Positions 1 to 5,816 of a stretch of DNA of 8,505 nucleotides are shown piece by piece (position 1 is the first letter of the stretch; every line of letters begins with the position of its first letter). The stretch is from contig JBAZZX010000073.1 in the NCBI GenBank assembly GCA_041658585.1, forward strand, positions 1 through 8,505. The letters run 5' to 3'. Origin of the DNA: DYFC01 sp041658585 (lineage in GTDB: Bacteria > Nitrospirota > Thermodesulfovibrionia > Thermodesulfovibrionales > SM23-35). The position numbers were made by a program, and so were the translations under genes. Below the pieces are notes generated by a model. The model was given only the letters and a program-made list of their open reading frames with translations. It ran no database searches and was not told the DNA's origin.

Positions 1-2
1 AC

Positions 3-98
3 AACAAGATCAGGGTCATTCAGCGAAGGGCTTACGGTTTAAGAGATGAGGAATATCTTCGACTGAAAATCCTTACCTCTATGCTCAAGGAGATATAA
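3..98 (+). CDS. Transposase C-terminus, probable ISL3 family (partial, 5' end outside window)
   Basis: The frame runs open from the window edge to TAA at 96-98 and gives 31 residues beginning NKIRVIQRRAYGLRDEEYLR. The pattern N-K-I-(R/K)-x-I-(Q/K)-R-x-A-Y-G-x-R-(D/N)-x-E-x-x-x-L-(R/K) is the typical end of DDE transposases of the DDE_Tnp_ISL3 type. These catalyse cut-and-paste transposition with an RNase H-like fold. The catalytic acidic residues lie upstream, outside the window, so activity cannot be judged. The stop lies 28 bases before the inferred IS end, the usual compact arrangement. Family assignment rests on one short C-terminal block, so the family name is less certain than the call of transposase. 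Confidence 0.72.
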   Translation, partial: NKIRVIQRRAYGLRDEEYLRLKILTSMLKEI

Positions 99-99
99 A

Positions 100-126
100 T
101 TGACCCACACTAAAACGCGAAGACCC
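100..126. repeat. Candidate terminal inverted repeat of the IS (right end)
   Basis: This lies between the transposase stop and the point where the receiver gene resumes. The outermost bases on the minus strand are GGGTCTTCGCG, followed by a T-rich block and a GTGGGTCAA block. The matching left repeat is outside the window, so the inner limit of about 27 bp is a guess. Confidence 0.55.
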
Positions 127-134
127 AAAAGAAG
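127..134. repeat. Predicted target-site duplication copy next to the IS
   Basis: AAAAGAAG is the first 8 bp of host DNA after the inferred IS end. ISL3-family insertions usually generate 8-bp direct repeats. The second copy would abut the left end of the element, beyond the window edge, so this is a prediction only. Confidence 0.35.
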
Positions 135-315
135 GAAGATCATAATCTGACAGGATAAGATCGGGGAAAAACTCATCAAGTTCTTTCAGAAAAGCTTCTC
201 TTGTATCCACAACCTTTGAAGTGAATACCAATCCAGATTTTCTTAATTCATGCTCTTCTAATTCTGCGTCAGCAGGAACATCTTCGAGGATAAGTATGCG
301 GAGTTCTTTGTCCAT
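127..315 (-). pseudogene. Response-regulator receiver domain, truncated by the IS
   Basis: The protein begins MDKELRILILEDVPADAELE, the classic start of a CheY-like receiver domain. The acidic pair is E11-D12, and the block LILSDYDLPSF carries the phospho-acceptor Asp57 (numbering from the ATG at 315). The match stops at Phe63. The next codons (GSSRFSVGQFISP, stop TGA at 85-87) are read from the IS end. The lost part includes the conserved Thr/Ser and Lys of the receiver fold, so the fragment cannot be a functional switch. This type of receiver often opens large PAS, GGDEF or histidine-kinase proteins; what followed here is unknown. The ATG at 315 is preferred over an in-frame ATG at 345 because homology begins at MDKEL and a purine-rich AAGGAAAAAGGGG precedes it. 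Confidence 0.8.
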
Positions 316-380
316 GACCCCTTTTTCCTTAATCGTACTTTCCATCTACAGCAATTTTTTATTGAAAAGGCAGATAAATT

Positions 381-566
381 TTACCTGTCTATTGCTGATT
401 GTACCATAAACAATCTTAATAACATATATGACTGTTTGTTAGAAGAGGAAGATATATTTGCTGCAGGTTTCCAAAGGATCCAACTATAGGTTCGCTGATA
501 AATGGGAATGATAAACTGTTTAGGCTTCTTAAGGAAGTTCATCAAATTAACGGCTTGCGCTATCAC
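381..566 (-). pseudogene. DUF262 / GmrSD-like protein, N-terminal remnant
   Basis: A GTG-started frame of 61 codons contains NLMNFLKKPKQFIIPIYQRT followed by YSW. This is the hallmark N-terminus of DUF262 proteins (the GmrS half of GmrSD type IV restriction enzymes and relatives), in which I-P-x-Y-Q-R-x-Y-x-W belongs to a DGQQR-containing nucleotide-binding, ParB/Srx-like domain. After YSW the match ends. The frame continues 34 codons with no family resemblance and stops at 381-383. Other frames of the same stretch give broken fragments (a QQIY-like block, an IKIVYG-like block) that could be frameshifted remains. Intact family members run several hundred residues and carry a downstream D-G-Q-Q-R motif, absent here. 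GAAGGGGA lies 11 bases before the GTG, consistent with a once-real start. The fragment is almost certainly non-functional. Confidence 0.65.
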
Positions 567-569
567 TTT

Positions 570-796
570 TTAACCGGTCCCCTTCGAGTCAAAAAAGTGA
601 TTAATGATAATACGTTATGCCTATCAAAGACAAGAACTATTTGCTTTATGCGGAAACCTTTCAGTTACAGGTGTACCTCGAAATTTCGGATGATGTGCCT
701 GATCTGCGATGTTCATGGAGAGAGAGTATATTTGAGGATGAGTTTTGTTGAGAAATTATATGTTTCGCCTGAAGAGAAAAAATTATAGAGGAGTCG
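570..796. other. Gene-poor gap between the decayed flank and the kds operon
   Basis: There is no intact recognisable gene in this stretch. It should hold the start region of the DUF262 remnant and the 3' end of the kds operon transcript. I see no GC-rich hairpin with a T-run that would be a convincing terminator for kdsD. A short plus-strand frame at 617-751 is listed separately. Confidence 0.5.
617..751 (+). CDS. Short hypothetical frame, possibly frameshifted (low support)
   Basis: An ATG frame of 44 codons begins MPIKDKNYLLYAETFQLQVY and ends ..WRESIFEDEFC. Its composition (charged, aromatic, few rare residues) looks more protein-like than the other frames here, yet no ribosome binding site precedes the ATG and I recognise no family. 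The end, EDEFC-stop, overlaps another plus-strand frame reading VEKLYVSPEEKKL-stop (to 788). Joining the two by a one-base shift near 748-752 would give a protein of about 56 residues. It could therefore be a decayed small gene, or chance. Confidence 0.2.
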   Translation: MPIKDKNYLLYAETFQLQVYLEISDDVPDLRCSWRESIFEDEFC

Positions 797-1765
797 CTAC
801 ACTATCCCCTGTTTGAGAATATCGTGCAGGTGAATGATGCCGAGGGGTTTGCCTTTGGCATCAGGGACAATAAGGGCGCTTATAGAATAGCTTTCCATAA
901 TAGACAATGCCTTTGCTGCAAGTTCGTCTTCCGATATCATCTTCGGGTTTGTCGTCATTATCTCTCCGGCTGTCATCTCAAACAGCTTGCCGCCCCATTT
1001 CTCAAGCCCTCTTCTGACATCTCCGTCCGTCAGCACTCCGGCTATTAAGCCGTCTTTATCAGCTACTATCGCATGCCCCAATCTTTTAGAGGAGACCTCT
1101 ATTATGGCCTTTGACAGCGGCATCCCGAACGACACAACCGGAAGGCGGTCTCCGCTGTGCATAAGATCCTTTACTTTTATGAAAAACTTTTTCCCGATGC
1201 TTCCTCCGGGATGGTAAAAGGCAAAAGCCTCTTCATTTAGCCCGCGCTTTACAAGTAACGACACAGCTATTGCATCGCCCATGGCCATGGTAGCGGTTGT
1301 TGAAGCAGTCGGCACAATCCCCATCGGGCATGCCTCTTCTTTCACTGATATATCAAGAGTTACGTCGGAGGCCTTTGCAAGGGTCGAATTGGTATTCCCT
1401 GTCAGGGATATCAGATTGACACGGAACCTCTTTAAAAATGGGACGAGCCCTATGAGTTCATTAGTCTCCCCGCTGTAAGATATGGCTATAATAACGTCCC
1501 GTTCGGTGACCATGCCGATATCTCCATGGCTTGCCTCTGCCGGATGGAGAAAAAAGGCGGGGGTTCCGGTTGATGCGAGAGTGGCAGCTATCTTTTTGCC
1601 GACGAGACCTGATTTGCCCATGCCGGTCACGACAACCCGGCCTTTGCACTCATAGATCATCTCAACGGCTTTCTCAAAATTGCCGTTCAACTTATCTATT
1701 AGAGCGGCAATAGCCTCAGCCTCTGTCTTTAATACCTTTTTCGCTATATCAAGAATGTTATCCAT
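797..1765 (-). CDS. kdsD: D-arabinose-5-phosphate isomerase (KdsD/KpsF)
   Basis: This enzyme interconverts ribulose-5-phosphate and arabinose-5-phosphate, the first committed substrate of Kdo synthesis, in the cytoplasm. The 322 residues compare with 328 in E. coli. A sugar-isomerase (SIS) domain spans about 1-200, with the phosphosugar-binding GMGKSGLVGKK near 48-58 and SYSGETNEL near 97-105. Two CBS domains follow (about 207-260 and 267-322). The four catalytic residues of E. coli KdsD (K59, E111, E152, H193) have counterparts K51, E103, E144 and H185, all at a constant offset of 8, so the active site is complete. The gene starts at ATG 1765, 23 bases after the kdsA stop. No Shine-Dalgarno sequence is visible there, which suggests translational coupling to kdsA. 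It is the last gene of the operon. kdsC, often next in related gene orders, is not seen downstream. Confidence 0.96.
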   Translation of the reverse strand: MDNILDIAKKVLKTEAEAIAALIDKLNGNFEKAVEMIYECKGRVVVTGMGKSGLVGKKIAATLASTGTPAFFLHPAEASHGDIGMVTERDVIIAISYSGETNELIGLVPFLKRFRVNLISLTGNTNSTLAKASDVTLDISVKEEACPMGIVPTASTTATMAMGDAIAVSLLVKRGLNEEAFAFYHPGGSIGKKFFIKVKDLMHSGDRLPVVSFGMPLSKAIIEVSSKRLGHAIVADKDGLIAGVLTDGDVRRGLEKWGGKLFEMTAGEIMTTNPKMISEDELAAKALSIMESYSISALIVPDAKGKPLGIIHLHDILKQGIV

Positions 1766-1788
1766 CGTTTGTCGTTCAGAATTAATGG

Positions 1789-2607
1789 CTAAGGTATCAG
1801 CTCTCTTATGGATTTAACGGTTTTCAGCAGTTTCTCCAGATCATCAAGTTTTATCATGTTGGGACCGTCGCATAACGCTTTATCAGGCTCCGGGTGCACT
1901 TCCAGGAAGAGTCCGTCTACGCCGACTGCCGCCGCAGCCCTTGCCAAAGGTTCGGCAAATTCTCTTTGCCCGCCCGAGCTTTTGCCCATGCCCCCCGGAA
2001 GCTGGAGGCTGTGGGTCACATCGAAGATCACCGGGTAACCAAAGGACCGTATGACAGGCAATGATCTAAAATCTACCACAAGATTATTATATCCAAAAGA
2101 GCTTCCCCTTTCCGTAATAAAGATGTTCTGGTTGCCTGTCGAGGTAAACTTTTCGATGATATTCTTCATGTCCCAGGGTGCAAGAAACTGACCTTTTTTC
2201 ACATTTACCGGCTTGCCGGTATTTGATGCGGCAAGGATCAGGTCGGTCTGCCTGCATAGAAAAGCCGGTATTTGAAGGGCGTCAAGCACCTCCGAGGCCG
2301 GCTTGATCTCTTCTATGGAATGAATATCCGAGATTATCGGAATACCTAATTTATTTCCGACATCCGAGAGGGTCCTCAAACCTTTTTCCATGCCGGGACC
2401 TCTGAACGAAGAAACTGATGTCCTGTTTGCCTTGTCATAAGAGCTTTTGAATAATAGGGGAAGGCCGATATTACCGCAAATTGTCTTCAGCCTTTCCGCA
2501 GTATGAAAAACAAGGTCTTCGCTTTCGATTACGCACGGTCCGGCAATAATGAATAACGGATTATTGCCCCCGAGTTTTGTGGCCGCTATTTTTATTTCTC
2601 TTGTCAA
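1789..2607 (-). CDS. kdsA: 3-deoxy-D-manno-octulosonate-8-phosphate synthase, metal-dependent type
   Basis: It condenses phosphoenolpyruvate with arabinose-5-phosphate to Kdo-8-phosphate, on the lipid A-core pathway. The 272 residues form one TIM barrel. Motifs visible are IAGPCVIES (21-29), KSSYDKANRTS (54-64), PAFLCRQTDL (114-123), VNVKKGQFLAPWDM (134-147), TERGSSFGYNNLVVDFRSLP (165-184) and FDVTHSLQLPGG (195-206). Residues C25, H199, E236 and D247 match the metal ligands C11, H185, E222 and D233 of the Aquifex enzyme at a constant offset of 14, so this is the metal-dependent class; the E. coli type has Asn in place of Cys. The start is TTG at 2607, three bases past the pyrG stop, with AAGGGC (2617-2622) as ribosome site inside the end of pyrG. 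No better start exists without losing conserved N-terminal residues. The spacing implies tight coupling with pyrG. Confidence 0.97.
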   Translation of the reverse strand: MTREIKIAATKLGGNNPLFIIAGPCVIESEDLVFHTAERLKTICGNIGLPLLFKSSYDKANRTSVSSFRGPGMEKGLRTLSDVGNKLGIPIISDIHSIEEIKPASEVLDALQIPAFLCRQTDLILAASNTGKPVNVKKGQFLAPWDMKNIIEKFTSTGNQNIFITERGSSFGYNNLVVDFRSLPVIRSFGYPVIFDVTHSLQLPGGMGKSSGGQREFAEPLARAAAAVGVDGLFLEVHPEPDKALCDGPNMIKLDDLEKLLKTVKSIRELIP

Positions 2608-2610
2608 TAT

Positions 2611-4287
2611 CTAACTGCCCTTGTTTTTCTCTTCAGTATTCATTTCAAGATAAGGGAATAGAGACCTCTTCTCTCTGACAGCGGCGTCTATAAAGGCCCT
2701 GAAAAGAGGATGAGGGTCCGTGGGCCTCGATTTGAATTCGGGATGGAACTGGCATCCGACAAACCAGGGATGGTCTTCTATCTCCACAATTTCAACCAGT
2801 TCCCCGTCAGGGCTCAGGCCCGCTATCTTCAGCCCATGTCTTGTGAGAATGCCCCTGTAGGCGTTATTGAACTCATATCTGTGCCTGTGCCTTTCGGATA
2901 TTTCTTTAAGCCCATATGCCTTTAAGGCTTGGGTGCCTTCCTTGAGCACACAGGGATAGGCCCCGAGCCTCATGGTCCCGCCCTTATGTGAATTCTCGGA
3001 GCGCACCTCTATCCGTTCTTTTCTGAAGTCATACCAGCGTTCCATAAGATAGATGACGGGGTCTTTGGTATTTAAATCAAATTCAGAGCTGTTTGCAGCA
3101 AGGCCGCACATATTTCTTGCAAATTCTATAACGGCGCATTGCATGCCGAGGCATATGCCGAAATAGGGTATCTTCTTCTCGCGTGCAAATTTTATGGCTT
3201 TAATCTTGCCTTCAATTCCCCTGTATCCGAACCCTCCCGGGACAAGGATGCCGTCTACTTCACTGAGGAACTTTTCAGCCCCGTGGATTTCTATCTGCTC
3301 GGAATCAACCCATTGCATATTCACTCGGGCGTCGTTTGCGATACCGCCATGTATGAGCGCCTCCATGAGGCTCTTATAGGAGTCCTTTAGTCCCGTATAT
3401 TTTCCGACTATAGCGATGGTTACCTCGTGCTTAGGTTCTTTGATTTTTCTTACGATGTCTTTCCAAAGGGAGAGGTCGGGCTCGTTCGGACTGAGATTGA
3501 ATTTCCTGCTGATAAGGTGATCAAGTCCTTCATAATGCAGCATAAGCGGGACTTCGTAGATCGTTTCTACGTCCTGCGCCGAAATAACGGCGTCTGCATC
3601 AAGGTTGCAGTGGATTGCGATCTTCTTTTTTGATTCCGGCGGCAGCGGCCATTCGGTCCTGCAAACAAGGATATCAGGCTGTATACCGATCGTCCTGAAT
3701 TCTTTAACGCTGTGCTGTGTCGGTTTCGTTTTCAGCTCACCGGCTGTTTTAATATAGGGGATCAGGGTAAGATGAATATAGAGGACATTTTCCCTGCCTA
3801 CATCATACCGTATTTGCCTGATCGCTTCAAGGAACGGAAGGCTCTCGATGTCGCCGATTGTGCCGCCGATTTCGACTATCACAATGTCGTTATCATTGCT
3901 TACCGATTTGATGGCCTTTTTTATTTCATCGGTTATATGCGGCACAACCTGTACGGTCTCTCCAAGATAATCTCCCCGCCTCTCTTTTGTAATGACATTG
4001 TAGTAAATTTTGCCCGTAGTAAAATTGTTTGCCTGTGCAGTCCTGATGGAAGTGAACCTCTCGTAGTGGCCGAGATCGAGGTCCGTTTCCGCTCCGTCAT
4101 CGGTAACAAAAACTTCGCCATGCTGAAAGGGGCTTAATGTGCCGGGGTCAACATTAATGTAGGGATCTAATTTCTGGAGTGTCACCTTCAACCCTTTTGC
4201 CTCCAGCAGTGCGCCGGTTGCCGCTGCTGCAATGCCTTTGCCGAGTGCTGAAACAACGCCGCCTGTTACAAAGATGTATTTAGACAT
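2611..4287 (-). CDS. pyrG: CTP synthase (glutamine-hydrolysing)
   Basis: It aminates UTP to CTP using ATP and glutamine. In this operon its product is also the co-substrate of KdsB, which explains the linkage. Of the 558 residues (E. coli 545), the N-terminal amidoligase domain (about 1-267) has the nucleotide loop TGGVVSALGKGI (8-19), DPYINVDPGT (41-50), QHGEVFVTDDGAETDLDLGH (55-74) and the CTP-feedback/UTP region ERRGDYLG (102-109). The class I glutamine amidotransferase domain (about 288-540) has PGGFG (350-354), nucleophile C379 in GICLGMQ, and H515/E517 in QFHPEF, the same numbers as in E. coli. ATG 4287 is preceded by a strong GGTGGAG. The start overlaps the end of kdsB by 22 bases, and the stop is three bases from the kdsA TTG. 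The tail after about 540 is charged and lacks recognisable features. Confidence 0.98.
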   Translation of the reverse strand: MSKYIFVTGGVVSALGKGIAAAATGALLEAKGLKVTLQKLDPYINVDPGTLSPFQHGEVFVTDDGAETDLDLGHYERFTSIRTAQANNFTTGKIYYNVITKERRGDYLGETVQVVPHITDEIKKAIKSVSNDNDIVIVEIGGTIGDIESLPFLEAIRQIRYDVGRENVLYIHLTLIPYIKTAGELKTKPTQHSVKEFRTIGIQPDILVCRTEWPLPPESKKKIAIHCNLDADAVISAQDVETIYEVPLMLHYEGLDHLISRKFNLSPNEPDLSLWKDIVRKIKEPKHEVTIAIVGKYTGLKDSYKSLMEALIHGGIANDARVNMQWVDSEQIEIHGAEKFLSEVDGILVPGGFGYRGIEGKIKAIKFAREKKIPYFGICLGMQCAVIEFARNMCGLAANSSEFDLNTKDPVIYLMERWYDFRKERIEVRSENSHKGGTMRLGAYPCVLKEGTQALKAYGLKEISERHRHRYEFNNAYRGILTRHGLKIAGLSPDGELVEIVEIEDHPWFVGCQFHPEFKSRPTDPHPLFRAFIDAAVREKRSLFPYLEMNTEEKNKGS

Positions 4288-5000
4288 TTCTCCACCCTCT
4301 CCAAGTCTTCCGGTGTATCTATTCCAAAGGTCTCAAGGAACGTTTCCTTTACTTTAATTTTTAGTCCGTTCTCAAGGGCCCGCAACTGTTCAAGTTTTTC
4401 AATTTTTTCGAGTTCCGTCTGCTCCATGCCGGCAAGGGAAAGGAGGACGTCCCGTCTGTAACTGTAAATGCCGATATGTTTATAGTATTCCGGCGCCTGT
4501 ATCTCTGAATGAGGAGCGCGAAAAGGAATAGCCGCGCGGGAAAAATAAAGGGCGAACCTTTCCTTGTCAAAAACAACCTTTACAACATTATTATCAGAGA
4601 TTTCTACCGGATCTTCAATCTTCTTTATCAGAGTACCGATTGAGGCTCTTGTATCATCAAGGGCCGTGATCACGTCATCTATCATCTCAGGACGGATTAA
4701 GGGTTCATCGCCCTGCACATTGACAATTATATCATAATCAAGTGAAGCTGCAACCTCGGCAATCCTGTCAGTGCCGGAGGGGTGGTCCTTGTCTGTCATA
4801 ACGGCCTTTCCTCCAAAGGCAAGGACCCTTTCAAATATAGTCTCGCTGTCCGTTGCAACAACGACGTCCTTTGCAAGGCGTGACCGCTTTGAGTTCTCAT
4901 AGACATGCTGTATGAGAGGTTTGCCTGTAAGAAGGCAAAGCGGTTTCCCCGGAAAACGGGTTGAATCATAACGGGCAGGAATGATAACTATTGCAATCAT
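4266..5000 (-). CDS. kdsB: 3-deoxy-manno-octulosonate cytidylyltransferase (CMP-Kdo synthetase)
   Basis: It activates Kdo with CTP to CMP-Kdo, the donor for Kdo transfer to lipid A, in the cytoplasm. The 244 residues (E. coli 248) form one nucleotidyltransferase fold. Visible are the signature PARYDSTRFPGKPL (8-21), DVVVATDSETI (45-55), HPSGTDRIAE (73-82), VNVQGDEPLI (93-102, with the metal-binding Asp in GDEP), YKHIGIYSYRR (173-183) and the C-terminal GIDTPEDLERVE (226-237). It is the first gene of the operon. ATG 5000 is preceded by AGGGA at suitable spacing. A near-consensus promoter lies just upstream, so the leader would be only about a dozen bases. Its last 22 bases overlap pyrG, and the pyrG ribosome site lies inside it. 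Confidence 0.97.
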   Translation of the reverse strand: MIAIVIIPARYDSTRFPGKPLCLLTGKPLIQHVYENSKRSRLAKDVVVATDSETIFERVLAFGGKAVMTDKDHPSGTDRIAEVAASLDYDIIVNVQGDEPLIRPEMIDDVITALDDTRASIGTLIKKIEDPVEISDNNVVKVVFDKERFALYFSRAAIPFRAPHSEIQAPEYYKHIGIYSYRRDVLLSLAGMEQTELEKIEKLEQLRALENGLKIKVKETFLETFGIDTPEDLERVEKCLNTSL

Positions 5001-5014
5001 ATTTTTTCCCTATA

Positions 5015-5044
5015 ATTATATCCTGCCTTACAATACCTTGACAA
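5015..5044 (-). promoter_or_regulatory. Sigma70-type promoter of the kdsB-pyrG-kdsA-kdsD operon
   Basis: On the minus strand, -35 TTGTCA (5039-5044) and -10 TATAAT (5015-5020) are separated by 18 bp, close to the vegetative consensus. Transcription would start around 5008, leaving a short leader before the kdsB ATG at 5000, with the AGGGA ribosome site inside it. No operator or riboswitch is apparent in so short a leader. Hexamers and spacing are seen directly; activity is inferred. Confidence 0.7.
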
Positions 5045-5086
5045 TAGTTTTTCATCAACTTGAGGATAATTTTTGGAAAAGTGAAG

Positions 5087-5092
5087 TATAAT
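5087..5092 (+). promoter_or_regulatory. Possible -10 element for the M50 protease-trpS pair
   Basis: TATAAT on the plus strand lies 32 bases before the TTG start of the protease gene. No good -35 lies at 16-18 bp; the nearest candidate is TTGAGG (5060-5065), 21 bp away, which is too far for a standard promoter. The element is plausible for its position and perfect hexamer, but the promoter is incomplete. Confidence 0.35.
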
Positions 5093-5124
5093 AAATAACT
5101 TGTAAGATCGGAAAGGATGGAAAT

Positions 5125-5793
5125 TTGGACGTTTCAGGCGTTGTTCAGCAGATCATTATTTCGGCATTTCCCATACTTATTGCTATTGTTTTCCACGAGC
5201 TTTCACACGGTTTCGTCGCCTATAAATTGGGAGACCCTACCGCAAAAATGATGGGCAGGCTCACCCTTAATCCGATTGCCCATATTGATCCGATAGGAAC
5301 AATCGTGATGCCCATTATGCTTCTGGTTCTGACAAACGGTCAGTTTGTGTTCGGATACGCCAAGCCCGTGCCGATCAACCCAATGAACTTTAAGAATCCG
5401 AAAAAAGATATGGCAATATCGGCTGCGGCAGGGCCTGTAACCAATATCCTTCTCGCTATTATCAGTGTTTTAATCCTTAAATTCATCATAGGCCCGTTAT
5501 CGTTTATCCTGCCTGATACCGTTAGTTCGACGATAATGACTCCGCTCATTATGATTTTTCAGTCAAGTGTAGCGGTCAACGTGGTTCTTGCCGCTTTCAA
5601 TATGATTCCGATACCGCCCCTTGACGGCGGCAGGGTTTTAACCGGGCTGCTGCCTTATAAACAGGCCGTTTCTTTCAGCAAGATCGAGCCCTACGGGTTT
5701 TTCATCGTTATATTCCTTATTGCAACAGGCATAGCTAACTATTTTGTAATGCCCATCATAAATCTGTTTTTAAGGATTTTACAGGTATTTTAG
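5125..5793 (+). CDS. Site-2-type M50 family intramembrane metalloprotease
   Basis: It is a polytopic membrane protein of 222 residues. The zinc motif HELSH (24-28) sits in the first hydrophobic helix (about 10-30), followed by GDPTAKMMGRLTLNP (36-50). The third zinc ligand region, NMIPIPPLDGGR (159-170, Asp167), has the family's N-x-x-P-x-P-x-L-D-G-G pattern. Further hydrophobic segments are at about 57-70, 97-123, 136-160 and 186-215. No PDZ domain is present, so this belongs to the short S2P-like group, not RseP. The substrate is unknown; such proteins cleave membrane-anchored regulators in better-studied cases. The start is TTG 5125 with AAGGA (5113-5117) seven bases upstream. An ATG at 5117 is in the wrong frame. 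trpS follows after 23 bases, so the two are likely co-transcribed. Confidence 0.93.
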   Translation: MDVSGVVQQIIISAFPILIAIVFHELSHGFVAYKLGDPTAKMMGRLTLNPIAHIDPIGTIVMPIMLLVLTNGQFVFGYAKPVPINPMNFKNPKKDMAISAAAGPVTNILLAIISVLILKFIIGPLSFILPDTVSSTIMTPLIMIFQSSVAVNVVLAAFNMIPIPPLDGGRVLTGLLPYKQAVSFSKIEPYGFFIVIFLIATGIANYFVMPIINLFLRILQVF

Positions 5794-5805
5794 AAAGCAT
5801 ACAAT

Positions 5806-5813
5806 TGAGGTGA
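5806..5813 (+). promoter_or_regulatory. Strong ribosome binding site of trpS
   Basis: GAGGTGAT is an eight-base match to the 16S anti-Shine-Dalgarno complement and sits three bases before the ATG at 5817. It fixes the trpS start. The spacing from its end is short, but the GAGG core is at the usual distance. Confidence 0.7.
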
Positions 5814-5816
5814 TAC

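Larger units (their letters stand above)
1..126 (+). mobile_element. Right end of an insertion sequence (probable ISL3 family), left part outside window
   Basis: This stretch contains the 3' end of a transposase gene, 28 bases of non-coding DNA, and then a candidate terminal inverted repeat ending in GAAGACCC at 126. Read inward from 126 on the minus strand, the tip is GGGTCTTCGCGTTTTAGTG, which resembles ISL3-family tips as I remember them. The outer boundary is fixed by the neighbour: the receiver-domain reading frame on the minus strand keeps a good family match up to the codon at 127-129 and loses it from 126 onward. ISL3 elements usually duplicate 8 bp of target, which predicts AAAAGAAG (127-134) as one copy of the duplication. 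The other end lies outside the window, so neither the repeat nor the duplication can be verified here. Confidence 0.72.

Noticed and set aside
555..788. 77-codon plus-strand frame in the gene-poor gap
   Set aside because: It overlaps the start of the DUF262 remnant, has a Cys/Arg-rich composition and no ribosome site or family match. Only its end is kept as part of a possible frameshifted gene.
3712..4137. 141-codon plus-strand open frame
   Set aside because: It lies entirely opposite pyrG, whose protein is complete and matches CTP synthase throughout. The plus-strand protein has no recognisable features.
5038..5070. TTGACA ... GATAAT as the plus-strand promoter of the M50 gene
   Set aside because: The spacer is 21 bp, too long for a standard sigma70 promoter. 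It is mentioned only in the context of the overlapping hexamers.
5117..5119. ATG just upstream as the start of the M50 gene
   Set aside because: It is out of frame with the protease and leads to a frame without family motifs. The TTG at 5125 has a good ribosome site and matches the family N-terminus.
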